DNA from: JAUILA01 sp964563925 | GTDB lineage: Bacteria; Bacteroidota; Bacteroidia; Cytophagales; Cyclobacteriaceae | NCBI GenBank assembly: GCA_964563925.1 | Contig: CAZLZD010000010.1 | Span: forward strand, 1-64,000 | Reading direction: 5' to 3' | Length of the DNA stretch: 64,000 bases | Part shown: piece after piece, positions 35,134-44,681 of the stretch | Layout: each line of letters opens with the position of its first letter | Position numbering within the stretch: the stretch's first letter is position 1 | Notes under the pieces: model-generated | The model's database searches: none | Told to the model about the DNA's origin: nothing | Seen by the model: only the letters and a program-made list of their open reading frames with translations | Position numbers and translations under genes: made by a program

Positions 35134-36127
35134 GCGTATATTGGTTAACCTCGTTAAGGACCGTCTGAATGGCGTGTTCAGTTATATCCGGATAATGCAC
35201 CTTCAGGGGGGTACCCTGGGTCACCCATGCGAAGATTTTTCCGGCATGCTTTTTTTTAAGGGACCTGATTACAGGAACACCCATTCTGCGCAGCGCCTCT
35301 GCATTACATTGCTGTTCAAACTGGCTTTTCATGGGAATTACCATCAGTTTTTTGCCAAGGTGCAATGCCTCTGCCGGTGTTTCAAAACCGGCACCACAGA
35401 GTATCCCCTGGCAGTTCAGCAGACTCTCGGCAAACAAACGGTTGTGCACCGGCCGGATAAGTACATTACCAACCTCGAAGGATTTTGAAGCAGTCCTGGA
35501 GAATACCTCCCAGCGCACATGTCCGATTCGGCCGAGTATTTCTGCGAGTTGCCGGTCGCTGTATGAAGGAAGGTACACCGTGTAATGGCCCAGGTCATGT
35601 GGGATTGCCATGCGTATATCCCGGCGGATTACCGGTGTAAAACAACGCGTGTGAAAAGACTCGAAGTGAAATCCGAATTGTCGGTCGGCGGGAGCATAAT
35701 TTTCCAGGATCCACGTACCTGCCAGGTCACGATGTGATGGCAAAGGGCAGCCGGGAAGAATAAGGGATGCCTGGTGACTGAGTGAAATACACGGCACCAG
35801 TGATCTTCGTGCAGCCCATGAACTAACAGGCTCAAAGTCATTGATTATCAGATCATATTGCTTAACCGGAAGGTCTCTTATCTCCCTGACTAATTCGGCT
35901 ATTTTGTTCCGGGAAAATGTTTTCAGTAAATCCACCCCTCCTTTTTTACCCAGGTAAAGACTAAGTCCGCCAGCCCGGTATTTTACCTCAAAAGGCAGTT
36001 CAAGGTCATACTGTCTCCCGCTGATAAGGTAATCCACATCGGCCATCCTGTTAAGCAAGGGGGCAATTTCCCGGGCACGGCTAACATGCCCGTTTCCTGT
36101 TCCCTGTATCGCGTATAATATTTTCAT
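35117..36127 (-). CDS. MJ1255/VC2487-type glycosyltransferase family protein
   Basis: 336 residues. The N-terminus MKILYAIQGTGNGHVSRARE is the family signature, and a GT-B fold is suggested by the two Rossmann-like halves. The later GAGFETPAEALHLGKKLMVIPM segment resembles the donor-binding loop of MurG-like enzymes. The family is conserved but its sugar and acceptor are not established. It overlaps the upstream LpxH-like gene by 4 bases (ATGA) and the downstream response regulator by 17, so all three are one operon. The pairing with an LpxH-like phosphoesterase suggests a glycolipid role. Confidence 0.88.
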   Translation of the reverse strand: MKILYAIQGTGNGHVSRAREIAPLLNRMADVDYLISGRQYDLELPFEVKYRAGGLSLYLGKKGGVDLLKTFSRNKIAELVREIRDLPVKQYDLIINDFEPVSSWAARRSLVPCISLSHQASLILPGCPLPSHRDLAGTWILENYAPADRQFGFHFESFHTRCFTPVIRRDIRMAIPHDLGHYTVYLPSYSDRQLAEILGRIGHVRWEVFSRTASKSFEVGNVLIRPVHNRLFAESLLNCQGILCGAGFETPAEALHLGKKLMVIPMKSQFEQQCNAEALRRMGVPVIRSLKKKHAGKIFAWVTQGTPLKVHYPDITEHAIQTVLNEVNQYTHGQAS

Positions 36128-36975
36128 GTTCCTTCGAGAATGAATTCATTGATCAGGTCCCTGAAAATCTCCTGATTGCCCGGTTCTTTCCTGACCCGTC
36201 CGGGCACCCCTGCAGCCTGGGCAACGGGGTCGGTGGCATACTGATACAGGTGCCATTCGCCTGCGAAATATTCCAGCGCCGTCAGATTCTCCACCCAGTC
36301 TCCCGAATTCAGGTATCCCACCCTGCCCTTTTCGGTTTCAATGTCACGTATCTGCGGCTTATGAATATGTCCGCAGGCCACAAAGTCGTATTCATTGGAT
36401 ATGGCAATACCGGCTGCGGTCACTTCGAAGTCATCAATGAATTTCAGGGCGGATTTCACATTGTCCTTGATCCGTTTTGAAAGGGATATTTTTCCTCTTC
36501 CCAGTTTGCGGGAAATATAATTGACCAGTGTGTTCAGCAGGATCAGGGAGTCATATCCGACCGCACCAAGCTTTGCGAGCCACTTGGAGTGTTTCATGGT
36601 TACATCAAACACATCCCCGTGAAAGACCCATGTACGGGTTCCGTTAAGTCGCAGAACCGCTTTATTTTCAATCCTGAAATTCCCCATGCGGAAGCCGGCA
36701 AACCTGCGAAGCATTTCGTCATGATTGCCCGGGATGTAAATCACTTCGGTACCCTTGCTCATCAGGGAAGTAATGTGCTTGATAATCAGCATGTGGGAAG
36801 CAGGCCAGTAACGTTTGGAAAACTGCCACATATCAATAATGTCCCCGTTGAGAATCAGTTGCCGGGGTTCTATGGTTTTGAGATAACGGAGGAGTTCGCC
36901 GGCCTGGCAGCCGTATGTCCCCAGGTGAACATCAGAAATTATGGCAACCTCGACGGCACGTTTTTTTTGTTTCAT
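36124..36975 (-). CDS. LpxH-like metallophosphoesterase (UDP-2,3-diacylglucosamine diphosphatase family)
   Basis: 283 residues from Met at 36975 (MKQKKRAVEVAIISDVHLG); an ATG at 37044 would add 23 unrelated residues. The calcineurin-like metal site is complete: SDVHLG, LNGDIID, GNHD, the His of VFHGDVFD and CGHIHKP. LpxH hydrolyses UDP-diacylglucosamine to lipid X in lipid A synthesis. Several paralogous phosphoesterases exist in Bacteroidota, so this one may act on another glycolipid precursor. It is the first gene of an operon with the glycosyltransferase at 35117 and the regulator at 34450. Confidence 0.85.
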   Translation of the reverse strand: MKQKKRAVEVAIISDVHLGTYGCQAGELLRYLKTIEPRQLILNGDIIDMWQFSKRYWPASHMLIIKHITSLMSKGTEVIYIPGNHDEMLRRFAGFRMGNFRIENKAVLRLNGTRTWVFHGDVFDVTMKHSKWLAKLGAVGYDSLILLNTLVNYISRKLGRGKISLSKRIKDNVKSALKFIDDFEVTAAGIAISNEYDFVACGHIHKPQIRDIETEKGRVGYLNSGDWVENLTALEYFAGEWHLYQYATDPVAQAAGVPGRVRKEPGNQEIFRDLINEFILEGT

Positions 36976-37148
36976 AGGGGGAGAATTAAAAGATACCCCG
37001 GTTAGTAAACCTCTCCACCTTCCGGGGCACCTTCTCTTAACCATACGTCACAAATATATCATGGGCAGTTTACCCCGCTGTCATGGAAACATTATGCCTC
37101 TTTCATGATTAGGCACCTGAATGTTACCTGCATATAAAATTCGTTACC

Positions 37149-37156
37149 TATTTTTG
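37149..37156 (+). promoter_or_regulatory. Putative -7 box very close to the serC start
   Basis: TATTTTTG matches TAnnTTTG and ends only four bases before the serC ATG at 37161. If it is functional, transcription would begin at or next to the start codon (leaderless message). No TTTG is seen at the expected -33 position. Confidence 0.35.
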
Positions 37157-37160
37157 ACCC

Positions 37161-38240
37161 ATGAAAAAATTCTTCATGACACCGGGTCCGTCCGAATTGT
37201 ACTTCACCGCGGAAGAACATGTAAAAAAAGCCCTTCAGGATAAAATTGGCAGCATCTCTCACCGCAGCGCACATTTTCAGGATATTTACCGGCACACGGT
37301 GGAGCAATTGCGGCAATTGTTCAGCCTGCCCGATGATTATCACATATTTTTCACTTCATCGGCCACTGAAATCTGGGAGCGCTCCATACAGAACCTGGTG
37401 TCAAACGAATCTTATCACCTCGTTAACGGCGCATTCTCCCGCCGGTTTATGGAGATCTCCTCCGAATTGGGCCGAAAGACCCTTTCCAGCGAAGTGGCTG
37501 ACGGAGAGGTGGTGGATGTCGGCCGGCTGCTCGTGCCTGAAACCACGGAAATGATCTGTTTTACCCACAATGAAACAAGTACCGGGGCAATGCAGCCCCT
37601 TGAGGATATTTACACCATCCGGGATGCCTTTCCCGATACGCTTATATCGGCCGACATAGTATCCTCTGCCCCGGATGTTGCCATGGATTTTCAAAAAATA
37701 GATATGGCCTATTTCTCGGTACAGAAGTGCTTCGGGCTACCGGCAGGGCTTGGGGTGTGGCTCCTGAACGGCCGTTGCCTGGCCCGTGCAGCAGCCCTGG
37801 AGAAGCAGGGCCTTCGCACCGGAACCTATCATTCCATCTCCTCCCTGTTACATAAATCCGGCGTCTTTCAAACTCCCGAAACACCCAATGTCATGAATAT
37901 TTACCTCCTGGGCAAAGTAGCTGAGGATATGAACACCAAGGGGATCGTGCAAATTCGCCGGGAAACCACCTACAAGGCAGCCGTACTCTACCAGGCGATC
38001 GGGGAGAATCCTTCCCTGCGTCCATTCGTAAAAAATCCGGATCACCAGTCGAGAACCGTGATCGTAGCCGAATGCCTGGACGGGGACAACACGCGGTTTC
38101 TGGAAAAGCTTGCTAAAAAAGGATTTGTGGCAGGCAAAGGCTATGGGGTGCATAAATCAAATCACCTGCGGATAGCTAACTTCCCTACCCACAGCAAGGA
38201 GCAGATTGAGATGATCGCGGACCTGCTGGCGGAAAACTGA
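37161..38240 (+). CDS. serC: Phosphoserine aminotransferase (class V)
   Basis: 359 residues. The N-terminus MKKFFMTPGPSEL and the phosphate-loop region HRSAHFQDIYRHT are typical of SerC-like class V aminotransferases. The PLP-binding Lys189 lies in SVQKCFGLPAGLGV, and THNETSTG contacts the cofactor. SerC makes 3-phosphoserine from 3-phosphohydroxypyruvate and glutamate; the same enzyme type can act in PLP synthesis. It is a single gene with the universal stress protein next on the same strand, 68 bases on. Confidence 0.88.
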   Translation: MKKFFMTPGPSELYFTAEEHVKKALQDKIGSISHRSAHFQDIYRHTVEQLRQLFSLPDDYHIFFTSSATEIWERSIQNLVSNESYHLVNGAFSRRFMEISSELGRKTLSSEVADGEVVDVGRLLVPETTEMICFTHNETSTGAMQPLEDIYTIRDAFPDTLISADIVSSAPDVAMDFQKIDMAYFSVQKCFGLPAGLGVWLLNGRCLARAAALEKQGLRTGTYHSISSLLHKSGVFQTPETPNVMNIYLLGKVAEDMNTKGIVQIRRETTYKAAVLYQAIGENPSLRPFVKNPDHQSRTVIVAECLDGDNTRFLEKLAKKGFVAGKGYGVHKSNHLRIANFPTHSKEQIEMIADLLAEN

Positions 38241-38282
38241 CGGTTTTTTGTACAGACGCACACGTAAATCCCTCAGAAACAT

Positions 38283-38290
38283 TATTTTTG
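38283..38290 (+). promoter_or_regulatory. Putative -7 box for the universal stress protein gene
   Basis: TATTTTTG matches TAnnTTTG and ends 18 bases before the ATG at 38309. There is no clear TTTG at -33. Confidence 0.35.
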
Positions 38291-38308
38291 CTGGTAAATT
38301 GGACCATT

Positions 38309-39238
38309 ATGAAGCTGAAACCCATTAAACATGTACTCGTCGGACTAGACATGTCTGATATGGACGATACCCTGATCGAATTCGCAGGGTTCATCGCCCG
38401 CCGGGGTACGGTAGAGAAGGTACAGTTTCTGAGCATGATCAAGGAGCAGCAAATTCCTGCCGACGTACGGAAGGAATATCCCGAAATGATTGCCCATGCG
38501 GTAAAGGAACGCAAGGAAAAAATCCGGGAACGGATTGCCAGCCACTTCGATGCGCCCAAAACCGTCAAAAAGGAAATTACCGTCCGGTCAGGAAGTGTGG
38601 CCACGCTTCTCGAACTGGCGATTAAAGGCGAAACTGACCTGATCATCATCGGCCAGAAAAAAAACATACCGGGTACAGGGGTGCTGGCCCAGCGTCTTGC
38701 ACGACGGGCCACCTGCAACCTGCTGATTATTCCGGAAGGTGCCACGCCGAACGTGCGGAAGATCCTGGTGCCCGTCGACTTCTCAAGGTATTCCAAACTG
38801 GCACTGGAAACGGTGGCACAGCTGTCTCAGCAACGGGGACGGGACATAGAAATCTATGTGCAAAACGTCTACAATGTGCCAGCCGGCTATCATTATACCG
38901 GCAAGTCGTACGAAGATTTTGCCGATATCATGCGGAAGAACGCCGAAAAGGATCTGGACAAATTTCTCGCCAGGACAGATACCAAGGGAATCGAGCTTAA
39001 AAAGGTTTTTTCACTGGATGTCAACGATAACCTGGCCAGCGACATCTATGATCTTGCCAACGAGATACGCCCGGACGGTATCGTCATCGGAGCAAAAGGA
39101 CGCAGTGCCGCCGCCTCCCTCCTTCTTGGAAGCATGGCTGAAAAACTGGTTGGATCACGAATGGAGTTCCCATTACTGATCGTAAGGCCGAGAGGCGAAA
39201 CAGCCGGTTTGCTGGAGACCCTGCGCGACATCGATTAA
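38309..39238 (+). CDS. Tandem universal stress protein (two UspA domains)
   Basis: 309 residues from the ATG at 38309; an upstream TTG at 38288 lies in the promoter-like stretch. Two UspA domains: residues about 1-140 (KHVLVGLDMSD ... IIIGQKKNIPGTGVLAQRLARRATCNLLIIP) and about 145-305 (RKILVPVDFSRYS ... IVIGAKGRSAAASLLLGSMAEKLVG). Both keep a Gly-rich ATP-binding-like loop, the second closer to GxxG-N9-GS. Such tandem proteins act in stress adaptation. It is cytoplasmic with no signal peptide. Confidence 0.93.
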   Translation: MKLKPIKHVLVGLDMSDMDDTLIEFAGFIARRGTVEKVQFLSMIKEQQIPADVRKEYPEMIAHAVKERKEKIRERIASHFDAPKTVKKEITVRSGSVATLLELAIKGETDLIIIGQKKNIPGTGVLAQRLARRATCNLLIIPEGATPNVRKILVPVDFSRYSKLALETVAQLSQQRGRDIEIYVQNVYNVPAGYHYTGKSYEDFADIMRKNAEKDLDKFLARTDTKGIELKKVFSLDVNDNLASDIYDLANEIRPDGIVIGAKGRSAAASLLLGSMAEKLVGSRMEFPLLIVRPRGETAGLLETLRDID

Positions 39239-39300
39239 CTTCTTTCCGCACCGTTCCTATAATTCTTCTTCAACCTCATTAAGAAGAGGCACAGATTCAA

Positions 39301-39308
39301 TATTTTTG
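39301..39308 (+). promoter_or_regulatory. Putative -7 box for the xseA operon
   Basis: TATTTTTG matches TAnnTTTG and ends ten bases before the xseA ATG at 39319. The message would have a very short leader. No TTTG at -33 was found. Confidence 0.35.
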
Positions 39309-39318
39309 AACCTGTCCT

Positions 39319-40557
39319 ATGGAGCATCTGCGTCTTTTTGAACTAAACCGTCTGATCAGGGACACCCTGGACAAACACCTGGAGCCTGCCTACTGGGTTG
39401 TGGCCGAAATAGGTGAAATGCGCGAAGCCAGGAATGGCCATTGTTACCTGGAACTCGTGGAAAAATCGGACGACAAGGTCATCGCCAAAATCCGGGGAAA
39501 CATTTGGGCGTATACATATCGGGGCGTTGCAGCACGATTCAGGTTTGAAACCGGACAGGAGATGAAAGCCGGAATGAGTGTACTATGCCAGGTATCGGTC
39601 ACCTTTCATGAAATGTACGGCCTGAGCCTGAATATACGCGATATAGATCCTGCCTACACCCTGGGCGAGCGGGCGCGTCGACGTCAGGAAATAATCGACA
39701 AACTTATTGCAGATGGCGTGTTTGAAATGAACAAATCATTGCAGCTCCCCCATGCCCCCCAGCGAATAGCTGTAATAAGTTCGCCCACCGCGGCCGGGTA
39801 CGGAGATTTCATGGACCAGCTTTCGAATAACCCCCACCGTTATGCCTTCCACACCGTGTTATTCAAAGCAATCATGCAGGGGGAACAGTCACCTGGTTCA
39901 CTCATCGAGGCCCTGCATGAGATTCATTCGTCATCCCATTCCTTCGACCTGGTTGTGATCATCCGCGGGGGCGGTTCGCAGATAGACCTGGATTGCTTTG
40001 ATCATTATGAGCTTGCGGCGCATGTTGCCCAGTTTCCACTGCCCGTGGTTACTGGTATCGGTCATGAAAGGGATGAAACGATCCTCGACCTGGTGGCACA
40101 TACACGTATGAAAACACCTACCGCTGTAGCTGAATTCCTGGTGGGTGGATTACGAGCTTTTGAAGAACAGGTGCTGAATTCCTTCGCGATGGTCAGCAAG
40201 TTTGCCCGCGACAGGATGAACTTTGAATCACAGCGATTGCAGACTGCACGATACCGGCTGGCCGGCTTGGTAAAGGAACGCCTGTCCGTGGCAGGCCGCA
40301 CCCTGGACAGGCGGGCACAAAACTTGCAATCAACCAGTAAACGCTACCTCGCAAAGGAAAATGAACGACTAACCCTGGCACAGCGGTCAGTGGCGCTGCT
40401 TGACCCTGCCACCATTCTCCAAAGGGGATATACCATTACCCGGGCAGACGGCGTATCGGTTTCAAAGAAAATGCCTGGGCAGGGACAGTCCATTGAAACG
40501 ATCACAGCGACCGGACTGATCAAAAGTACAGTAAATGAAACTAAAGAAAATGAGTGA
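39319..40557 (+). CDS. xseA: Exodeoxyribonuclease VII large subunit
   Basis: 412 residues. An N-terminal OB-fold (about 1-100; YWVVAEIGEMREARNGHCYLEL) is followed by the catalytic domain with IAVISSPTAAGYGDF, VVIIRGGGSQIDLDCFDHYELA, PVVTGIGHERDETILDLVAH and KTPTAVAEFL, all family hallmarks. A helical coiled region leads to the C-terminal RGYTITRADG motif. With XseB it degrades single-stranded DNA in repair. It is the first gene of the operon xseA-xseB-M1 peptidase-ligA-DUF6913-like-dapA, and xseB starts inside its end (8-base overlap). Confidence 0.95.
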   Translation: MEHLRLFELNRLIRDTLDKHLEPAYWVVAEIGEMREARNGHCYLELVEKSDDKVIAKIRGNIWAYTYRGVAARFRFETGQEMKAGMSVLCQVSVTFHEMYGLSLNIRDIDPAYTLGERARRRQEIIDKLIADGVFEMNKSLQLPHAPQRIAVISSPTAAGYGDFMDQLSNNPHRYAFHTVLFKAIMQGEQSPGSLIEALHEIHSSSHSFDLVVIIRGGGSQIDLDCFDHYELAAHVAQFPLPVVTGIGHERDETILDLVAHTRMKTPTAVAEFLVGGLRAFEEQVLNSFAMVSKFARDRMNFESQRLQTARYRLAGLVKERLSVAGRTLDRRAQNLQSTSKRYLAKENERLTLAQRSVALLDPATILQRGYTITRADGVSVSKKMPGQGQSIETITATGLIKSTVNETKENE

Positions 40558-40747
40558 GAAATTCGATTATACCAAATCGGTGGAAGAGCTTGACGCGATT
40601 CTTGCAAAGATTGAAGGAGGCGAACCGGATATCGATGAATTGTCAGACATGGTAAGGCGTGCCGCCGAACTGGTGAAAGCCTGCCGAAAGAAACTTCGTG
40701 AAACCGAGGAGGACCTGGAAAAAACTTTGAACGACCTGGAAGAATAG
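40550..40747 (+). CDS. xseB: Exodeoxyribonuclease VII small subunit
   Basis: 65 residues from ATG at 40550 (MSEKFDYTKSVEELDAIL), the usual XseB beginning; an in-frame ATG at 40535 would add five residues. The conserved helical hairpin and the IEGGEPDIDELSDMVRRAAELVKACRKKL segment match the family; I split it here as the IEGGEP and VKACRKKL motifs. It binds XseA to form exonuclease VII. It overlaps xseA by eight bases (ATGAGTGA), pointing to coupled translation. Confidence 0.93.
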   Translation: MSEKFDYTKSVEELDAILAKIEGGEPDIDELSDMVRRAAELVKACRKKLRETEEDLEKTLNDLEE

Positions 40748-40775
40748 CCGGGATAACTTTTAATTTTAACACACT

Positions 40776-42650
40776 ATGAATATACGATTGTTAAGCCTGG
40801 CCCTACTGGCCGGATTGTCTTTTTCCCTCAACGCTCAAAATGCAAGCGATTACTGGCAGCAGCGCGTGGAATATGAGATGGAGATTGATATGAATGTTAC
40901 GACCAACCGGTTCACCGGAGACCAGAAACTCACTTATTATAATAATTCTCCCGATACCCTCAACCGGGTCTTTTACCATCTTTATTTCAACGCATTCCAG
41001 CCTGGGAGTATGATGGACGTAAGGTCGCTTAACATCGAGGATCCCGACCGCCGCGTTGGCAGCCGCATCTCAAAGCTTGAACCCAACGAAATTGGCTACC
41101 AGCACATTCTTTCCCTGAGGCAGGACGGAAAAGAAGTCAGTTATAAAATTTCCGGAACGATCCTCGAGGTTTGGCTGAACAAACCCATTCTCCCGGGGGA
41201 AAAATCAGTTTTTACCATGAAATTTGAGGCGCAGGTACCCCTGCAGGTCCGCCGTTCCGGGCGCGACAATGCCGAAGGCATTGAATATTCCATGTCACAG
41301 TGGTATCCCAAGCTGTCAGAATATGACGAGCGCGGATGGAATGCCAACCCGTACATCGGAAGGGAATTCCATGGTGCCTGGGGAGACTTTGACGTTAAAA
41401 TCACGATCGACTCCGCGTACACGATCGGAGGAACCGGTATCCTGCAGAATGCTGCCAAAATTGGTCACGGCTACCAGGAACCGGGCAAGGAGGTCAATAC
41501 GAAATCACAGCGGCTTACCTGGCATTTTAAGGCGGAGAATGTGCACGACTTTATGTGGGCTGCCGATCCGGACTATACCCATGAAACCGCGCAGGTTCCG
41601 GGTGGTCCGCTGCTTCGATTCTTCTACCAGAAAAATGCAGAGACCGAGGAGAACTGGAAGACATTGCAGGAATACATGGTGAAGGCCGTTCCCTTTATGA
41701 ATGAGAATTTCGGAGAATACCCCTATTCAACCTATTCGTTTATTCAAGGCGGTGATGGCGGTATGGAATATCCAATGGCCACCCTGATCACCGGCAACCG
41801 CAGTTTACAAAGCCTGGTGGGCGTTTCTATCCATGAAATGTTCCACAGCTGGTACCAGGGTGTGATCGGGACTAACGAAAGCCTGTATCCCTGGATGGAC
41901 GAAGGCTTTACCTCCTGGGCTTCCAGCATTACCATGCGGTACCTCTTTAACCCGGAAGCCAGCGGCAACCCGCATGCCGGATCCTACCGCAACTATATGT
42001 CGATGGCTTCCAGCGGAAATGAGGAACCTCTTACGACACATTCAGATATGTACCATTCCAACAGGTCGTACGGCATCAATGCCTACTCCAAGGGCGCGGT
42101 TTTCCTGGCCCAGCTGGGGTATGTCATCGGCGAAGAAAACCTGATGAAGGGTATGCGCAGGTATTATAATACGTGGAAATTCAGGCATCCCGATGAAAAT
42201 GACTTCATTCGAATAATGGAAAAGACCTCCGGGATTGAGCTGGACTGGTACCTGATCAATTTCGCGTATACCACCAACCAAATTGATTACGGGATTGAGC
42301 ACGTCCGGGGGGACGGTGAATCCACCCTGGTGGAACTGCGGAGAAATGCCGGGATGATGATGCCTGTCGATCTCCATGTGGAATATGCCGACGGCACCAG
42401 CGAGATCTTCTATATACCCTTGCGGATCATGCGGGGGGAAAAACCGGTGGAGAATATGGACGTTCCGAGGATCACCCTGGAACCCTGGCCATGGACCTAC
42501 CCATCCTATGGCGTAAAAATCAACCGGCCACTGTCTGAAATCCACAGGATTATTATTGATCCTACCGGGAGAATGGCAGACATTGACCGGTCAGACAATG
42601 AATTTGACAATACCATCGAAATAATTCCCTTTTCTGACCCTACACGTTAA
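40776..42650 (+). CDS. M1 family metallopeptidase, secreted
   Basis: 624 residues with a signal peptide (MNIRLLSLALLAGLSFSLNA). The zinc site is HEMFH at residues 353-357 with Glu376 (DEGFTSW) as third ligand, spaced as in M1 aminopeptidases. The substrate-binding motif appears as GGMEYPMATL in place of GAMEN. The N-terminal half is the beta-rich saddle domain. It probably trims peptides in the periplasm or outside the cell. It sits in the xseA-ligA operon 28 bases after xseB, and ligA starts 3 bases after its stop. Confidence 0.94.
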   Translation: MNIRLLSLALLAGLSFSLNAQNASDYWQQRVEYEMEIDMNVTTNRFTGDQKLTYYNNSPDTLNRVFYHLYFNAFQPGSMMDVRSLNIEDPDRRVGSRISKLEPNEIGYQHILSLRQDGKEVSYKISGTILEVWLNKPILPGEKSVFTMKFEAQVPLQVRRSGRDNAEGIEYSMSQWYPKLSEYDERGWNANPYIGREFHGAWGDFDVKITIDSAYTIGGTGILQNAAKIGHGYQEPGKEVNTKSQRLTWHFKAENVHDFMWAADPDYTHETAQVPGGPLLRFFYQKNAETEENWKTLQEYMVKAVPFMNENFGEYPYSTYSFIQGGDGGMEYPMATLITGNRSLQSLVGVSIHEMFHSWYQGVIGTNESLYPWMDEGFTSWASSITMRYLFNPEASGNPHAGSYRNYMSMASSGNEEPLTTHSDMYHSNRSYGINAYSKGAVFLAQLGYVIGEENLMKGMRRYYNTWKFRHPDENDFIRIMEKTSGIELDWYLINFAYTTNQIDYGIEHVRGDGESTLVELRRNAGMMMPVDLHVEYADGTSEIFYIPLRIMRGEKPVENMDVPRITLEPWPWTYPSYGVKINRPLSEIHRIIIDPTGRMADIDRSDNEFDNTIEIIPFSDPTR

Positions 42651-42653
42651 CCC

Positions 42654-44681
42654 ATGAATGCGGAACAGGCGAAAAAAGAAATAGAAGAGCTCACCGGTAA
42701 GATCAATCATTACAATGCATTGTATTACCAGAAAGACGTTTCTGAAATTTCAGATTATGAGTTTGATCAATTGCTGGAAAAGCTGATTTCCCTGGAGGAG
42801 GCTTACCCTCAATTTAAATACCCTGATTCGCCTTCCCAGCGTGTGGGCGGCACAATCACCCGTAATTTTGAGACCGTATACCATACCTACCCCATGCTTT
42901 CGCTCGGCAATACCTATTCCCGAGAAGACCTGGAGGATTTTGACGGCCGGGTACGCCGGGGTCTGCAGGAAGAGGAATACGCTTATTTCTGCGAACTCAA
43001 ATTTGACGGTGTGGCCCTCAGCATTACCTATGAGAACGGCCTGCTTACCCGGGGAGTAACTCGGGGCGATGGCACCCGGGGCGATGACATCACCGGGAAT
43101 GTACGGACGATACGATCACTTCCGCTGAGGGTATCCGGACCGGCCATGCCGGAACGTTTCGAAGTACGCGGAGAGGCGTTCATGCCGAATGAGGTGTTCC
43201 GGCAGCTAAACCGGGAACGGGAAGATATCGGGGAAGAACCTTATGCCAACGCCAGGAATACCGCATCAGGCACGTTGAAAATGCAGGACAGTACGCAGGT
43301 GGCAAAAAGGAAACTGGACTGTTTCCTTTATTCGATATTGGGTGAGGACCTTCCTTTCACCACCCATTCGGAAGGTATTAAGTGGCTGGCTGAGACGGGA
43401 TTCAATGTCTCCCCCACCTACCGCCTTTGCCGTACCATAGATGACGTCTTTGATTACATTGAAGAATGGAGGGAGAAAAGAAAGGAGCTGCCCCTGGAGA
43501 CCGATGGCATCGTTATTAAGGTAGACCGCCTTGACCAGCAGGAAAAACTGGGTTTTACAGCCAAAAGTCCGCGGTGGGCAATTGCCTACAAGTACAAGGC
43601 AGAAAATGCGGCCACCAGACTGAAGGATATTACCTATCAGGTCGGACGCACAGGAGCCATCACCCCGGTGGCCGAACTTGAGCCTGTTCTTCTTGCCGGA
43701 ACCACCGTTAAGCGGGCATCCCTCCATAATGCCAACGAGATTGAGCGCCTTGACCTGCGCGTCGGCGATATGGTTTTTGTAGAGAAAGGAGGAGAAATTA
43801 TCCCAAAGGTCACCGGTGTTGAACTGACATCCAGACCGGCCGACAGTAAACCTGTGGAGTACATCACACATTGTCCCGAATGCGGGACGGAGCTCATCCG
43901 CCAGCCGGGTGAAGCACAGCATTATTGTCCGAATACCGACGGTTGTCCTCCCCAGATCAAGGGAAGGATTGAACATTTCATCCAGCGTAAGGCAATGGAT
44001 ATTGATTCACTGGGGGAAAAAACCATTGCGCAGTTGTATGAAGCCGGACTGGTCAAAACTCCGGCCGACCTTTACTTTCTTACCTTCGAAGATATAATCT
44101 CCCTGGAAGGTTTCAAGGAAAAAGGTACTGAAAACCTCCTGAAAGGAATTGAATCCTCCAAAAAGGCCCCGTTTGAAGATGTCCTTTTCGCGCTGGGAAT
44201 TCGTTACGTCGGACAAACCGTGGCAGAAAAGCTTGCGGCACATTTTGGTACTATCACCGCGCTGATGAACGCCAGTGAGGAGGAATTGGTAAGCGTACCT
44301 GAGATCGGGGAGCGGATCGCCGTGTCGGTAGTGAACTTCTTCAGCAACCCTGACCATCAAAAGGAAATTGAACGGCTTACAGAAGCCGGCCTTCAGATGG
44401 AAACATCTTCTGAGACCACATCTCCGTCATCAAATCTCCTGGAAGGTAAATCTTTTGTAATTTCAGGGGTATTCTCAAGGTATGAACGGGATGATCTGAA
44501 GGAATTGATTAAGCAGAATGGAGGGAAAGTCGTATCTTCCATTTCAGGAAAACTGGATTACCTTGTAGCCGGGGACAAAATGGGTCCCGCTAAGAAAGAA
44601 AAGGCCGAAAAACTGGGTATCCCCATGATTTCAGAAGAAGAATTTTCAGAGATGATTGAAAAAGCAGATGTTGGGCAGTAA
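42654..44681 (+). CDS. ligA: NAD-dependent DNA ligase
   Basis: 675 residues. The NAD-binding Ia domain begins with YYQKDVSEISDYEFDQLL. The adenylation active site is Lys116 in LKFDG. A nucleotide-binding SPRWAIAYKY segment, OB-fold, a four-Cys zinc finger (CPECG ... YCPNTDGC), helix-hairpin-helix repeats and a C-terminal BRCT domain (about 595-670; KSFVISGVFSR, LVAGDKMG) follow. It seals nicks in replication and repair. The next gene overlaps its end by 14 bases. Confidence 0.97.
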   Translation: MNAEQAKKEIEELTGKINHYNALYYQKDVSEISDYEFDQLLEKLISLEEAYPQFKYPDSPSQRVGGTITRNFETVYHTYPMLSLGNTYSREDLEDFDGRVRRGLQEEEYAYFCELKFDGVALSITYENGLLTRGVTRGDGTRGDDITGNVRTIRSLPLRVSGPAMPERFEVRGEAFMPNEVFRQLNREREDIGEEPYANARNTASGTLKMQDSTQVAKRKLDCFLYSILGEDLPFTTHSEGIKWLAETGFNVSPTYRLCRTIDDVFDYIEEWREKRKELPLETDGIVIKVDRLDQQEKLGFTAKSPRWAIAYKYKAENAATRLKDITYQVGRTGAITPVAELEPVLLAGTTVKRASLHNANEIERLDLRVGDMVFVEKGGEIIPKVTGVELTSRPADSKPVEYITHCPECGTELIRQPGEAQHYCPNTDGCPPQIKGRIEHFIQRKAMDIDSLGEKTIAQLYEAGLVKTPADLYFLTFEDIISLEGFKEKGTENLLKGIESSKKAPFEDVLFALGIRYVGQTVAEKLAAHFGTITALMNASEEELVSVPEIGERIAVSVVNFFSNPDHQKEIERLTEAGLQMETSSETTSPSSNLLEGKSFVISGVFSRYERDDLKELIKQNGGKVVSSISGKLDYLVAGDKMGPAKKEKAEKLGIPMISEEEFSEMIEKADVGQ

